From: Ktedonobacter sp. SOSP1-85
GTDB lineage: Bacteria; Chloroflexota; Ktedonobacteria; Ktedonobacterales; Ktedonobacteraceae
Direction of reading: 5' to 3'
NCBI RefSeq assembly: GCF_016587415.1
Contig: NZ_BNJI01000001.1
Coordinates: 1,341,501-1,405,500 of the forward strand
DNA length: 64,000 bases
Under the pieces are notes generated by a model. It was not told the origin of the DNA, searched no databases, and saw only the letters and a program-made list of their open reading frames with translations. Within the stretch, counting starts at the first letter, position 1, and every line of letters begins with the position of its first letter. Below are positions 9,675-20,300 of this stretch, piece by piece. The position numbers and the translations under genes are program-made.

Positions 9675-10241
9675 CTAGTCGTTGGTGCCACGTGCCATCG
9701 TGACGCGTCCCGAACGGGCCACTTCACGAATGCCATATGGGTTCAACTGCGCAACGCATTTCTCGACCCTGGCTGTGCTGCCACTGACCTCCAGGGTCAT
9801 GGTCTCCGCAGCCACGTCGACGACATGCGCACTAAAAAGTTGCGCGATCTCAAAGATTTCGGTCTTTTGCGCGGGCGTATAGGCGACTTTGATCAGCGCC
9901 AGCTCACGCGAAATGGCCTCTTGCTCTGGAATGTTGATGACGTTGCGCACATCCAGGATTTTGCGCAGTTGCTCAACCAGGTGCTCAACCGCCACTTCAG
10001 AGTCGTCAACGCCGACCGTGACGCGTACCACGTCATCAACCTCGCTACGACCCAGGACAAGCGTCTGCATATTCGCGCGTCGCCGCCGCATCAGACCAAC
10101 CACCCGGTCTACGGCACCGGTACGATCCTGGACCAGGGCGATGAGCGTATGTGCCTGGACGGTTTCGCGTGCCTTCTCCGATTGGCCTGCACGCGCAGTA
10201 GAGCCGCTTGCTGAAAAATTAGACATTGGCGCAGCCAGCAT
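9675..10241 (-). CDS. ilvN: Acetolactate synthase, small regulatory subunit
   Basis: This 188-residue regulatory subunit of acetohydroxyacid synthase has an N-terminal ACT domain (HTLIALVQDRTGAVDRVVGL), which normally binds valine. The C-terminal ALS_ss region includes KVAYTPAQKTEIFEIAQLF and ends near NPYGIREVARSGRV. The start at 10241 is chosen because AAAGGAG precedes it by about 8 bases and it begins one base after the ilvB stop, implying translational coupling. A GTG at 10259 would overlap ilvB by 17 bases. Confidence 0.92.
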   Translation of the reverse strand: MLAAPMSNFSASGSTARAGQSEKARETVQAHTLIALVQDRTGAVDRVVGLMRRRRANMQTLVLGRSEVDDVVRVTVGVDDSEVAVEHLVEQLRKILDVRNVINIPEQEAISRELALIKVAYTPAQKTEIFEIAQLFSAHVVDVAAETMTLEVSGSTARVEKCVAQLNPYGIREVARSGRVTMARGTND

Positions 10242-10242
10242 C

Positions 10243-12012
10243 TTAGGCACTCCTTTCACTCTCTTCGATCATACTGGTGATAGCCGATCCAGGGGCAACC
10301 ATGGGATAGACACAGGCCTCGGCTTCGATAATACACTCGACAATCACGGTTCCCGGTGTCTCAATGGCGCGTTGAATCGCGGCTGCGACCTCTTCCTTTT
10401 TTGTGACGCGGATACCTGTCACCCCATACGCCTCAGCCAGTTTGAGATAGTCTGGACCCGTGATGGGCGTCTCGGAATAGTTGCGCGAATGGAAGAATTG
10501 TTGCCACTGGCGCACCATGCCCAGGTAGCCATTGTTCATGATGACGACTTTAACAGGAACGCGCTCCTGCTGAAGTGTCGCCAGCTCCTGGATATTCATC
10601 TGGATGCCGCCATCACCGGCGATAGCCCACACCGAGTCGTCCGGCATACCCATCTTCACGCCCATCGCGGCGGGAAGGGCGAAGCCCATAGTACCAAGTC
10701 CGCCGGAGGTGATGTGGCTATTGGGACGCGTCCAGGTGTAGTGGCGGGCCGTCCACATCTGATGCTGTCCGACATCAGTAACGATAATGGCGTTGCCATC
10801 GGTCTGCTTGCGTATCTCTCCCAGGATGTCTATGGGACTGGGGAAGGCAGGATCCCACTGACCGGCACCGGTGCGCGACTCACTCTCGTCCTGCCAGGAA
10901 CGGATCTCGCGCCGCCACTCCTGGTGATCGGCGGGCTGAACCGCTTCAGCCAGAGCCTCCAGGGCGATACGTGCGTCCGCCACAATGGGTACAGTCGCGA
11001 TTTTGACCTTGTGCATCTCTGAGGGATCGATATCGATGTGAATAATGCGCGCTTTAGGCGCAAACTCGGCCACCTTCCCAGTCACCCGGTCGTCGAAGCG
11101 CAAACCGACGCCAACGATGACATCGGCCTCGCCAATCGCGCGATTGGCGTGCGCCGGGCCGTGCATGCCTGGCATACCCAGGTGCAAAGGATGATCCTCT
11201 GGGAAGGCACTCTGCCCCAGAAGCGTGGTGATCACAGGTAAGTCAGCCTTCTCCGCAAAGGCCTTCAGCTCTTTGTAGGCGCTCGATAGGATGACACCAT
11301 GACCTGCCATAATGAGAGGCTTCCGGGCGGAGGCGAGGAGTTCGATGGCCTGGACAATCAAATGAGGAGCCGGGCGCTCGGGCCGCTCCCGCTCTTCGCG
11401 TAGTTGCTCCTCTGAGGTTTGATATTGCGTGGGATCATACCAGCCCTTGCCCTGCTGAATATCCTTGGGAATATCTACCAGCACAGGACCAGGGCGCCCA
11501 CTCCGCGCCACACGAAAGGCTTCGTGAATCGTAGGAGCGATCTCTTCGATGCGCTGAATCTGATAGCTATGCTTGGTAATTGGCTGGGTGATGCCGATGA
11601 CATCTGTCTCCTGGAAAGCATCGCGTCCAATAAAGGTACGCGCCACCTGGCCGGTAATTGCCACCATAGGGGTTGAATCCATAAAGGCTGTCGCCAGGCC
11701 TGTGACCAGATTCGTCGCGCCTGGACCACTCGTGGCAGCACACACACCTACCTTGCCGGTCGCACGCGCATAGCCATCAGCGGCATGCGACGCCGCCTGT
11801 TCATGACGCACCAGTACATGATGTAAGGCGGGATAAGAGGACAGCGCATCATAGAAAGGCATAATAGCGCCACCGGGATAACCGTAGATAAAATCCACAC
11901 CTTCGCGGACGAGTGCCTCACACACAATCTGGCTTCCGGTCAGCTCGCGTGCCCCGGCGTTTCGTTCGCGGGTGTTTCCTGCTTCCTGCATAATATTGGT
12001 CGCGATTGCCAT
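10243..12012 (-). CDS. ilvB: Acetolactate synthase, large catalytic subunit
   Basis: This 589-residue ThDP- and FAD-dependent enzyme makes acetolactate and acetohydroxybutyrate, the first common step of branched-chain amino acid synthesis. YGYPGGAIMPFYDAL and the catalytic-Glu context VRHEQAASHAADGYAR are at the N-terminus. The ThDP motif starts with GDGGIQMNIQELATL and reaches NNGYLGMVRQWQ. The ATG follows GGAGG by 4 bases. A hairpin terminator lies 36 bases upstream, separating it from a small hydrophobic protein gene. Confidence 0.95.
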   Translation of the reverse strand: MAIATNIMQEAGNTRERNAGARELTGSQIVCEALVREGVDFIYGYPGGAIMPFYDALSSYPALHHVLVRHEQAASHAADGYARATGKVGVCAATSGPGATNLVTGLATAFMDSTPMVAITGQVARTFIGRDAFQETDVIGITQPITKHSYQIQRIEEIAPTIHEAFRVARSGRPGPVLVDIPKDIQQGKGWYDPTQYQTSEEQLREERERPERPAPHLIVQAIELLASARKPLIMAGHGVILSSAYKELKAFAEKADLPVITTLLGQSAFPEDHPLHLGMPGMHGPAHANRAIGEADVIVGVGLRFDDRVTGKVAEFAPKARIIHIDIDPSEMHKVKIATVPIVADARIALEALAEAVQPADHQEWRREIRSWQDESESRTGAGQWDPAFPSPIDILGEIRKQTDGNAIIVTDVGQHQMWTARHYTWTRPNSHITSGGLGTMGFALPAAMGVKMGMPDDSVWAIAGDGGIQMNIQELATLQQERVPVKVVIMNNGYLGMVRQWQQFFHSRNYSETPITGPDYLKLAEAYGVTGIRVTKKEEVAAAIQRAIETPGTVIVECIIEAEACVYPMVAPGSAITSMIEESERSA

Positions 12013-12047
12013 AATTCCTCCGCAGCAGTTTTCAAAGATAACAAAAA

Positions 12048-12072
12048 GAGGGCCTCCACCAGGGAGGCCCTC
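12048..12072 (-). terminator. Intrinsic terminator or attenuator in front of ilvB
   Basis: A perfect 10-bp stem (GAGGGCCTCC / GGAGGCCCTC) with a 5-base loop is followed on the minus strand by TTTTTG. It lies after the small hydrophobic gene and 36 bases before ilvB. It is either a plain terminator or the terminator of an attenuation system for the ilv operon. I saw no T-box consensus next to it. Confidence 0.85.
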
Positions 12073-12113
12073 ATCAGGTTACCTTCTTTGGATTGGTCGC
12101 TTCGTTGCTCCCG

Positions 12114-12467
12114 TTAATCTCCCATTGCAATTCTCGTGGCTTGCTTCTTACTCTGCCCTACCAGACTCGCAAACCCGTTTAGTCCGGTAAGGCTGCTAAG
12201 GAGGAGTACAATAAGGCTAATAAGGCCAAGCAAGCTAAGCAAGAATACAACGTTAATGGAGAATACGGAAGTCAGAAGGACCACAGCCAACAAAAAAACC
12301 GACGTGTAGATTACGTCGGTTTTAGAAGCAGTGCTCTTCTTCGCGTTCATTTGAGCAGCACACTGAGACGCAGCAGACATCGCTTCAGGCATACTGGACA
12401 TACTACGAGCGTGGCATTTGTCAGCAAACATTGCTGACCGCATCTGCGCTGTGTATGTCGCTGCCAT
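12114..12467 (-). CDS. Small Ile/Leu/Val-rich membrane protein upstream of ilvB
   Basis: This 117-residue protein is not recognised. Residues 1-50 are polar and Met/Ala/Ser-rich with two Cys. Residues of about 53-95 are one long hydrophobic stretch made largely of Leu, Val and Ile (likely two membrane helices). A short basic tail follows. GGAGAGAAG precedes the ATG. It is the first open frame behind a good promoter (12625-12653) and is followed by a terminator, then ilvB. Its branched-chain-rich composition in front of branched-chain biosynthesis genes could matter for regulation, or could be no more than an ordinary membrane segment. Confidence 0.6.
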   Translation of the reverse strand: MAATYTAQMRSAMFADKCHARSMSSMPEAMSAASQCAAQMNAKKSTASKTDVIYTSVFLLAVVLLTSVFSINVVFLLSLLGLISLIVLLLSSLTGLNGFASLVGQSKKQATRIAMGD

Positions 12468-12624
12468 TATCTTCTCTCCGCTTCGCTTTTACAAAGTTTG
12501 TACATCTTTAGCAAGGCCATGCCTGCCAGTAGCAACGTCTCGTGTAACAATAACGCACACAGTAAAGTCACTGCGCATAGCAACCTCGCCAGTGCGTGTG
12601 ACCTGTGTCGATTACTTATTGTGG

Positions 12625-12653
12625 AGGATACCCTAACTACCAACTCTTGTCAA
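12625..12653 (-). promoter_or_regulatory. Sigma70-type promoter for the ilv region
   Basis: On the minus strand TTGACA (12653-12648) and TATCCT (12630-12625) are separated by exactly 17 bases. The predicted transcript has a leader of about 150 bases before the small membrane protein gene. Confidence 0.65.
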
Positions 12654-12859
12654 CCCCCTTCCATGTCATTTCCAGGCCCCCTACACAGTATAGATAGATT
12701 GCACAGTCTAAAGATCAATCATACAGATAGATTGCCCATAGTTCAAGGTGGGCACACAAAAATTTCACGATTCAGGCCATAGCTTCTTATCCTGATGGAT
12801 AGCGCTAAAGGCGGAGGAGTTCGCAGCCTCGGCAGTTAGAGTACGTACAAAGTCGCGCT

Positions 12860-13438
12860 CTAACGCTGAAACAAGCACTCTTGCAGACAGGTATACTGCG
12901 CGCCACCATGTGAGAGCTCGCTTTTCATAACGTGCAGGCTTTTAATCATATACGCTTCATTCGTGGTCAGTCCCTGTTGCTTGCTCTGTAACAAGGCTTG
13001 CAAGTCCTGCTGTGCAACAGGATCAAGGGGCGTCTTGACACGCGCTAGCGTCAGATGTGGCGAGAAGGGCCGCCGTTCCACTTCAAAGCGCCGCGCGCGG
13101 AGTTCGCGGTTCAGCGCCCGGTAGACGCGCTCAAGTTTGCCCGTTGGCTCCTCAATCCCCATCCAGATGACGCGGGGAGCGTGAGGGGGGCCAAAGGCCC
13201 CTAATTGCGTCAAACGGTAACTGAATGATACTGCCTGCTGGGCAGCTTCCTGTGCGGCCTCAATCGCCGTCTCCAGGCGCTCGTCATCAAGCTCTCCCAG
13301 GAAGGCTAAGGTCAGGTGGATGCTCTCGGGATTGACCCAGCGAATGCTGGGAAAAGACAGCGCCACCTGCCGGATTACCTCCGACAGGTGGCGCTGCTGA
13401 GCATCATTCATTTCAAGGGCAATGAATGTTCGTGTCAT
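12860..13438 (-). CDS. thpR: RNA 2',3'-cyclic phosphodiesterase (LigT/2H family)
   Basis: This 192-residue 2H phosphoesterase has two HxTx motifs, HLTLAFLGEL (about residue 41) and HLTLARVKT (about residue 127), which form the active site. The N-terminus RTFIALEM is typical. ThpR hydrolyses 2',3'-cyclic phosphate RNA ends to 2'-phosphate. Length matches the family (180-195). It stands alone between the ilv promoter region and ftsH. Confidence 0.9.
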   Translation of the reverse strand: MTRTFIALEMNDAQQRHLSEVIRQVALSFPSIRWVNPESIHLTLAFLGELDDERLETAIEAAQEAAQQAVSFSYRLTQLGAFGPPHAPRVIWMGIEEPTGKLERVYRALNRELRARRFEVERRPFSPHLTLARVKTPLDPVAQQDLQALLQSKQQGLTTNEAYMIKSLHVMKSELSHGGAQYTCLQECLFQR

Positions 13439-13460
13439 GCTGTCCTGACAATCTTCTTAT

Positions 13461-13511
13461 GCAGAAACCAACGCCACTGTCGTGGCTAGCGCTTCGCGCT
13501 CAGGTTTCTGT
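13461..13511. repeat. Dispersed palindromic intergenic repeat, copy 2
   Basis: Bounded by CAGAAACC and GGTTTCTG. Its reverse complement matches copy 1 (9521-9590) through the block GCGCGAAGCGCTAGCCACG. It lies between thpR and ftsH and may serve as the ftsH terminator. Confidence 0.65.
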
Positions 13512-13517
13512 AAGGCA

Positions 13518-15368
13518 CTATGCGGCGAACAACATCGAGTCTAGTTCAACACCGTCAATGGTCTCAACCTGGATCAGGTGCTCTGAGATCTCGATCAACT
13601 TCTCTTTCTTCTCGCGCAGGATGTCGAGGGCTGTAGCATAGGCCTGGTTGACCAGCGTGGAGACCTCGGCGTCGATCTTGGCTGCGGTCTCAGCGCTAAA
13701 TGGGCTTGTGCCATCGGCATCAGCCTTGAGCGCTACATTACCCAGAGGCGTCATGCCAAATTCACAGACCATGCGCCGCGCGATACCGGTTACATACTCA
13801 ATATCCTGGCTCGCACCGGTGGTGATATCACCGAAGATAATCTCTTCAGCGGCACGTCCACCCATGGCACCTGCCATCTTAGCAAGCAATTCCGAACGGC
13901 GCAAGAGGTAGCGATCCTCGGCAGGGGCCTGAACCGTGATACCCAGGGCCATGCCACGAGCGATGGCGGAAACCTTCTGCACAGGGTCCGCACCCGGTAC
14001 CGAGCGCATAACGATGGCGTGTCCAACCTCGTGGTACGCGATAATGGATTTCTCAGCCTCGGTGATCACGCGGCTCTTGCGCTCAGGACCAGCCATCACA
14101 CGCAGAATGGACTCATCAAGGTGAGGCTTCTGAATCTCGGTCAGGCCATTACGTGCGGCGAGAAGAGCGGCCTCGTTCAAGAGGTTCGCCAGGTCGGCAC
14201 CAGAGAAGCCAGCGGTCTGGCGTGCCAGGTCTTCCATCAGGACGCCCTGCGCCATGGGCTTGCCCTTAGCGTGCACATTCAGGATCGCCAGGCGGCCACG
14301 AATGTCAGGCTTATCAAGCATCACACGACGGTCGAAGCGGCCAGGACGCAGCAGCGCGGGATCAAGCACATCAGGGCGGTTCGTGGCAGCAATCACCACA
14401 ATGTTGGTCTCTTTATCAAAGCCATCCATCTCAACAAGCAACTGGTTCAGGGTCTGCTCACGCTCATCATTGCCGGTCATACCTGAATTGGTACGCTGGC
14501 GACCAACAGCGTCGATCTCGTCAATGAAGATGATACATGGGGAATGGTCTTTGGCCTCTTTGAAGAGGTCGCGTACACGCGCCGCACCTACACCAACAAA
14601 CATCTCAACGAACTCAGAACCGCTGACGCTGTAGAAAGAGACTCCAGCCTCGCCGGCGACTGCTCGCGAAATAAGCGTTTTACCTGTGCCTGGAGCACCA
14701 ACCAGCAAGACGCCCTTCGGGGTACGCGCACCCATCTGAGTAAAGCGGGCAGGATGCTTGAGGAATTCTACAATCTCTTGCAGCTCCATCTTGGCCTCTT
14801 CGACGCCAGCGACATCCTTGAAGAGAATTGACGGGCGGGACTCGCTAAAACGCTTCGCCTTCGAGCGTGCAAAGGGAGCTGCCTGACCACCCATACCACC
14901 ACTGCGGCGCATGAAGAACACCATGGAACCAACAACCAGGAGAATCAACACCAGGGCCTCAAGTCCCTGCACCCACTGACCACTCTGCGGATCCTGAACA
15001 TCAACCGTGACGCCATTTTGGGTAAAGAAAGGCGTGACAGGCTGACCCTCTTCTTTGACCGCGTGGATCTGTGTGCCATCAGCGGCTGTCGCGGTAACGT
15101 CATTGCCACTAAGCGAGACCGACTTCAGCTTATGCTGCTGCGCCATGGTCAATACGGCGCTAATCGGTTTCTCTTGGACGGTTGACGCACCAAAGCTAAC
15201 ACCAGCCAGGCGTGCCAGCGCCACTCCTAACAAGATAATACCGACAACAATTAACGAACCCGCCAGGCTATAACGCAAGATGGCATTCTTCTTTCGTGCT
15301 GCCTTCTGGGCTGAACTTTGTGGGTTTGATTTTCTCATTTCGCGGTTATTCTTTGGAGGCATTTCCAT
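13518..15368 (-). CDS. ftsH: ATP-dependent zinc metalloprotease FtsH
   Basis: This 616-residue membrane protease degrades unassembled membrane proteins and short-lived regulators. There are two membrane helices ([20 protein letters not shown] near residue 34 and [15 protein letters not shown] near 137) around a roughly 85-residue extracytoplasmic segment. The AAA module has [20 protein letters not shown] and the second region of homology [19 protein letters not shown]. The zinc site is HEVGH. The C-terminal helical domain is complete. It is monocistronic, divergent from the OFA transporter with 576 bases between them. Confidence 0.95.
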   Translation of the reverse strand: MEMPPKNNREMRKSNPQSSAQKAARKKNAILRYSLAGSLIVVGIILLGVALARLAGVSFGASTVQEKPISAVLTMAQQHKLKSVSLSGNDVTATAADGTQIHAVKEEGQPVTPFFTQNGVTVDVQDPQSGQWVQGLEALVLILLVVGSMVFFMRRSGGMGGQAAPFARSKAKRFSESRPSILFKDVAGVEEAKMELQEIVEFLKHPARFTQMGARTPKGVLLVGAPGTGKTLISRAVAGEAGVSFYSVSGSEFVEMFVGVGAARVRDLFKEAKDHSPCIIFIDEIDAVGRQRTNSGMTGNDEREQTLNQLLVEMDGFDKETNIVVIAATNRPDVLDPALLRPGRFDRRVMLDKPDIRGRLAILNVHAKGKPMAQGVLMEDLARQTAGFSGADLANLLNEAALLAARNGLTEIQKPHLDESILRVMAGPERKSRVITEAEKSIIAYHEVGHAIVMRSVPGADPVQKVSAIARGMALGITVQAPAEDRYLLRRSELLAKMAGAMGGRAAEEIIFGDITTGASQDIEYVTGIARRMVCEFGMTPLGNVALKADADGTSPFSAETAAKIDAEVSTLVNQAYATALDILREKKEKLIEISEHLIQVETIDGVELDSMLFAA

Positions 15369-15944
15369 GCAGACGCTAGACCCTTCTATACTCTGTGATT
15401 GACTCTGTGATCGCTGTGATTACTGTGCTTATTGTGCTTACTAAACGGGCTAAAAAACTACCAAAACTATCTAACGCCGGAATCGGCCGTATCTCTTTAT
15501 ATCAATTTGTCGCTAGTATAACGTATAAGAATTTGTTTAGCAAGGTGAAGAAACACTTAGAAATCTTAGAATTATTAGAAAACAAAACTAGATTCCCATC
15601 ATATACGCTTGCTCTAGCGGCAATTGAAGAGTTTTTGTTTCTTCATTCTTCTCTGCGCATCACTGGTACCGAAGTACTATACACATTCGCCCGAAAAAAT
15701 GCGAAGATTTAGGCAACGCTGCCAAAAGAGCGCCGCATTCCAAATATAGTGCGGCTCCTGACCCGGAAACCGTTCTTGATGCGTCTTATGGTTGCACACG
15801 CACTTTTGCATCTTCATCGATGGCATTGAGACCGTTCGAGCATAGGCACTCCTGCTCGCATCTTGTAGCGGACATGTGTGCTTGCTTAACGTCTCTACCA
15901 TATATTCTCGGCATGCTCAATTTGTTTCTACAAAGGAGTATTCA
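15369..15944. other. Divergent intergenic region, no convincing gene
   Basis: This 576-base gap lies between the divergent ftsH and the OFA transporter and presumably holds both promoters. A plus frame (15395-15712) with hydrophobic start and no ribosome site was not accepted. No RNA gene was recognised. Part of the stretch (15480-15640) is AT-rich. Confidence 0.5.
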
Positions 15945-17192
15945 ATGAGTCATACCGCACCCGGTACCGGCATCAACCGCTGGACCATCGCCATCGCAGC
16001 CTTTTGTATGCAGTTAGCGCTAGGAGCAGTCTATGCCTGGAGCGTCTTCCTCAAGCCTGTAATCAGTCTCTACAAGGTCTCACAGGCCCAGGCCAATCTG
16101 ACCTTCAGTATCACCCTCCTGGCCCTGGGTATTACTGCCGGTTTTGGTGGCTATTTGAATAGCCGTTTTGGGCCACGTGCCATCGCAACAGTGGGAGGAA
16201 TTCTGTATGGCATAGGTGTTATACTCGCAGCGTTTGCATCGCCAAACATCTATCTACTCTACCTCACCTACGGTATTATCGGTGGTATTGGTCTGGGTCT
16301 GGGCTATATCGTGGCGCTCGCGATGCTCATCAAGTGGTTCCCTGATCGGCGCGGCTTTATTACAGGACTGGCGGTCGCGGGCTTTGGCGCGGGGGCCGCG
16401 CTGACTGGCCCCATCGCCGCGAACCTCTTGCTTCCAGCGTATAAACTCAACACGACTTTTATCATCCTGGGCATCGCCTACTGTATCATCGTGGTTGTAG
16501 CAGCACAGTTCTTCCGTACCGCCCCTGAGGGTTACGCTCCCGCCGGTTGGACTCCTACATCGAAACAACAGGAAGAGGGAAGCGCCCGCAACTATACCCT
16601 GGGCGAGGCCCTGCGCTCGCCACGCTGGTACTTGCTCTGGCTCATTCTCGCCCTCAATGTGACCGCGGGAGCAGCGCTCATATCTGTAGCCTCTCCCCTG
16701 GCACAGAAGTTTACTGGCGTGAGCGCGGGCGTCGCCTCGACCCTGGTGATTACCATCTCGATCTTTAATGGGGCTGGACGCCTCTTCTGGGGCTGGCTCT
16801 CCGACGCGCTTGGACGCCCATATACCTTCCTGGTCATCTTCCTGGTCCAGGTCCTGGCCTTCCTGGCGACACCCTTTATCGGGGCCATCGCGCTCCTGTT
16901 TATCCCGGCCTCACTCATCGGTCTCTGCTATGGTGGAGGCTTCGGCACTATGCCTGCCTTCGCGGCAGACTTCTTTGGCTCGAAAAATTCTGGCACGATC
17001 TATGGCGCGATGTTGACCGCCTGGAGCGCGGGCGGTATCGTTGGTCCCTTACTCATTTCCAGTATTGACTATAAGACAACGCTCTTTATCCTGGCGGGAC
17101 TGATGCTTGTCAGTTGCGCCTTGCCACTACTGGCTCAACTGCTGGCACGTCGCCAGGCTCAGGAAGTCGCCGCGAGTGCTGGTAACTCATAA
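15945..17192 (+). CDS. OFA-family MFS transporter (oxalate/formate antiporter-like)
   Basis: This 415-residue major facilitator has 12 predicted helices. The N-terminus NRWTIAIAAFCMQLALGAVY followed by AWSVF is the hallmark of the oxalate/formate antiporter family. GFGAGAALTGPIA and YGGGFGTMPAFAADFFG are further family blocks. The ATG at 15945 is preceded by AAAGGAG; an upstream in-frame start at 15876 adds an unrelated 23 residues. It precedes the formate dehydrogenase genes, separated by a hairpin, so formate or oxalate is a plausible substrate. Substrate in this family cannot be read from sequence alone. Confidence 0.85.
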   Translation: MSHTAPGTGINRWTIAIAAFCMQLALGAVYAWSVFLKPVISLYKVSQAQANLTFSITLLALGITAGFGGYLNSRFGPRAIATVGGILYGIGVILAAFASPNIYLLYLTYGIIGGIGLGLGYIVALAMLIKWFPDRRGFITGLAVAGFGAGAALTGPIAANLLLPAYKLNTTFIILGIAYCIIVVVAAQFFRTAPEGYAPAGWTPTSKQQEEGSARNYTLGEALRSPRWYLLWLILALNVTAGAALISVASPLAQKFTGVSAGVASTLVITISIFNGAGRLFWGWLSDALGRPYTFLVIFLVQVLAFLATPFIGAIALLFIPASLIGLCYGGGFGTMPAFAADFFGSKNSGTIYGAMLTAWSAGGIVGPLLISSIDYKTTLFILAGLMLVSCALPLLAQLLARRQAQEVAASAGNS

Positions 17193-17229
17193 GCAGGCAT
17201 ATCCAGGTGGCTTTTTCCTGGTAGCGAAA

Positions 17230-17268
17230 CCAGTGCTATGTTACAATTTGTATAGAACATAGCACTGG
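17230..17268 (+). terminator. Hairpin between transporter and formate dehydrogenase genes
   Basis: A perfect 13-bp stem (CCAGTGCTATGTT / AACATAGCACTGG) with a 13-base loop starts 38 bases past the transporter stop. There is no T-run after it, so it may be an inefficient terminator or an mRNA-stabilising structure. Confidence 0.55.
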
Positions 17269-17346
17269 CCTCACACCAGTTTCACCACACTTCTTTCATA
17301 CGCTATCCACTGGCAGCAGCTTTGCGCTTTTCAAAGGATGATTGAG

Positions 17347-20300
17347 ATGGATGAACATACTTCTCTGCCAAAGACGGTGCGATCCGCCTTTACCGAGCTT
17401 CTGCAAGTTGGCGCAAATACAAAGTCCTTTAGCAAGGAGAGCCTGAGCAAGGCTCCACGTATCCGCGACGCCAAGCTTGTCCATAGTGTCTGCCCCTACT
17501 GTGCAGTCGGCTGTGGCTTAAATGTATATGTCAAAGACGGCAAGGTTATTGATATCGAGGGCAACCCCGAGAGTCCCATCAATCATGGCACGCTCTGCCC
17601 CAAGGGTTCAGCAACCTTCCAATACACAATTAACCCTAGTCGCTTAACCAAGGTCCTTCACCGCACACCCTACAGCGATCACTGGGAAGAGGTCTCCCTC
17701 GACTGGGCCATGGAACGCATCGCGCAACTGGTCAAGCAGACGCGCGATGAGACCTTTGTCGAGCACCTCGATGATGGGCGCGAGGTCAATCATACCCAGG
17801 GGATCGCCTCTCTGGGTGGGGCAACGCTGGATGTTGAAGAGAATTATCTGATCAAGAAGCTCCTCTCCGGCGGCCTGGGAATCGTCTCGATTGAGAACCA
17901 GGCCCGGATATGACACAGCTCGACTGTGCCCGGTCTGGGTACAACATATGGACGTGGCGGCGCCACGTCATTCCCGCAGAATCTCGTTGAGAGCGACTGC
18001 ATCTTAATCATGGGCAGCAATATGGCGGAGGCTCATCCGGTGGCATTCGCCAATGTAGTCAAAGCCAAGGAACGTGGTACGACGGTCATTCATATCGACC
18101 CGCACTATTCGCGCACCTCGGCCCTGGTCAACCTGCACCTCCCCATTCGCGCGGGTAGCGATATCGTCTTCCTGGGCGCGCTGATTCGTCATGTGCTTGA
18201 AAGCGAGTCGTACTTCAAGGAATATGTGCAGCACTATACCAATGCCGCCATGCTGGTACGCGAGGACTTTCAAGATACGGAAGAACTTGATGGGCTCTTC
18301 TCCGGTTATGACGCTGAGAGTGGGACCTACACCAGCCAGAAATCCTGGGACTACCAACGCGATGAGCATGGCAAGCCCCTACAAGATCCCACACTTGCAC
18401 ATCCCAATTGCGTCTTCCAGGTAATGCGTCGCCACTTCGCGCGCTATACCCCTGAGATGGTTGAAGAGGTCTGCGGCGTTCCCCGTGAGCAGTGGCTCCA
18501 GGTGGCCCAGACACTCATTCACAACTCTGGCCGTGAGCGCACAACGGCACTCTGCTACGCGGTAGGCTGGACACAGCAATCCAAGGGCGTACAGATCATT
18601 CGCTCGGCGGCCATCCTGCAACTCCTGCTGGGCAATATTGGGCGTCCCGGGGGTGGCATTCTAGCCCTGCGCGGGCATGCCTCTATCCAGGGTTCGACCG
18701 ACGTCCCGACACTTTATGACCTGTTGGCAGGCTATATGCCTCAGCCAGCAGCCCAGCCACAGACGCATACCGCTGAACGCCTGGAAGGTGCTCAGCCAAG
18801 TACAGCGCATGTGCCAACCCAGAATACGCTGGAGGAGTATATCGCCACCTCTGGGCAGAAGACAGGCTGGTGGGTCAACTTCCCGGCCTATATCAAGAGC
18901 CTGCTCACCGCCTGGTATGGCGAGGAGACCGTCCTTGATCAGGAAAGCGATAGTGGCTATCGCTACCTCCCCAAGATTACTGGCGACCACTCGCACCTGG
19001 CCACGACCTATGCCATGCTGGATGGAAAGGTTAAGGGCTATATCCTCTTTGGCCAGAATCCAGCCGCGGGCAGCACCAATGCGCGCCTGCAACGTAAAGC
19101 CTTGCAGCAACTTGACTGGATGGTCGTGCGCGATCTGTACGAGGTGGAGAGCGCCGCTTTCTGGTATAAGGGTCCCGGGCCGGTAGATCCCACGCAGATC
19201 AAGACCGAGATCTTCTTACTGCCTGCCGCCGCCTCTACCGAGAAGGAAGGCTCCTTTACTAATACCCAACGCCTGATGCAGTGGCGCGATAAGGCCGTTG
19301 ATCCTCCTGGGGATGCGCGCTCGGATCTCTGGTTTGCCTATCACCTGGGCAAGCGCCTCAGAGAACTCTACGCCGAGAGCCAGGAGGCCAGAGATCGTGG
19401 TCTGCAAACGCTCCTCTGGGACTATGAGCGTGAAGAGCCCGAGCCAGGTTCGCGCATTCTTGATGAACCAGATGCCCGGCTCGTCTTAAAAGAGATCAAC
19501 GGCTACTACGTGCGTAAGCCCGCCAAAGAGGGGGAACCTGTCGATGAGCGCGCATATACGCTGCACGACGCGCCTCACGTGCCCAATTTTGTGGCGCTCA
19601 AGGCCGATGGAAGCACGGCCTGTGGCTCCTGGATCTATAGCGGCGTTTATCCCGAGCCAGGGAGGAACCGCGCGGCCTCCCGCACACCTGGTGGTCCCAC
19701 CAACCTGGAATGGGGCTTTGCCTGGCCTGCCAACCGCCGTATTCTCTATAACCGTGCCTCGGCTGATCCCCAGGGGCGTCCCTGGTCGGAACGGAAGAAG
19801 TACATCTGGTGGGACGAAGAGAAGCAGCAATGGACTGGCTATGATATCCCCGACTTTCCTGTGAACAAGCGGCCGGACTATGTTCCTGCCCCTGACGCCA
19901 CGGGGATGGATGCCATTGCCGGTAGTGATCCCTTTATCATGAAGCCTGATGGGCGAGGCTGGCTCTTCGCTCCCTCTGGCCTCAAGGATGGACCACTGCC
20001 CACACATTACGAGGCGATTGAGTCGCCCGTGCATAATAAACTCTACAAGCAGCAGAGTAATCCGACCGCCAAGTACTTCAAGGGTCGCCCAGGCAACCCG
20101 CTCGCGGCAGTTGGCGATGAGCGCTATCCCATCGTGATTACGACCTATCGCCTAACCGAGCACCATGTCAGCGGTCCCATGACGCGCTGGATGCCCTGGC
20201 TTAACGCGCTTCAGCCCACACTCTTCGCGGAACTCAGCCCTGAGTTGGCCGCTGAACGCGGCGTCAAGCATGGTGAGTGGCTGGTGATCAGTACGCCACG

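Noticed and set aside
9889..11022. Plus-strand open frame of 377 codons
   Set aside because: It lies entirely antisense to ilvN/ilvB and has no family resemblance or ribosome site; a codon-bias shadow.
12048..12140. T-box or other riboswitch in front of ilvB
   Set aside because: No T-box consensus or specifier-loop structure could be seen; only a plain terminator hairpin is supported.
15395..15712. Plus-strand frame between ftsH and the OFA transporter
   Set aside because: No ribosome site, odd composition and no recognisable family.
17914..17925. Two separate formate dehydrogenase genes
   Set aside because: The break is a single UGA in the conserved selenocysteine context with a SECIS-like hairpin, so one gene is read through.
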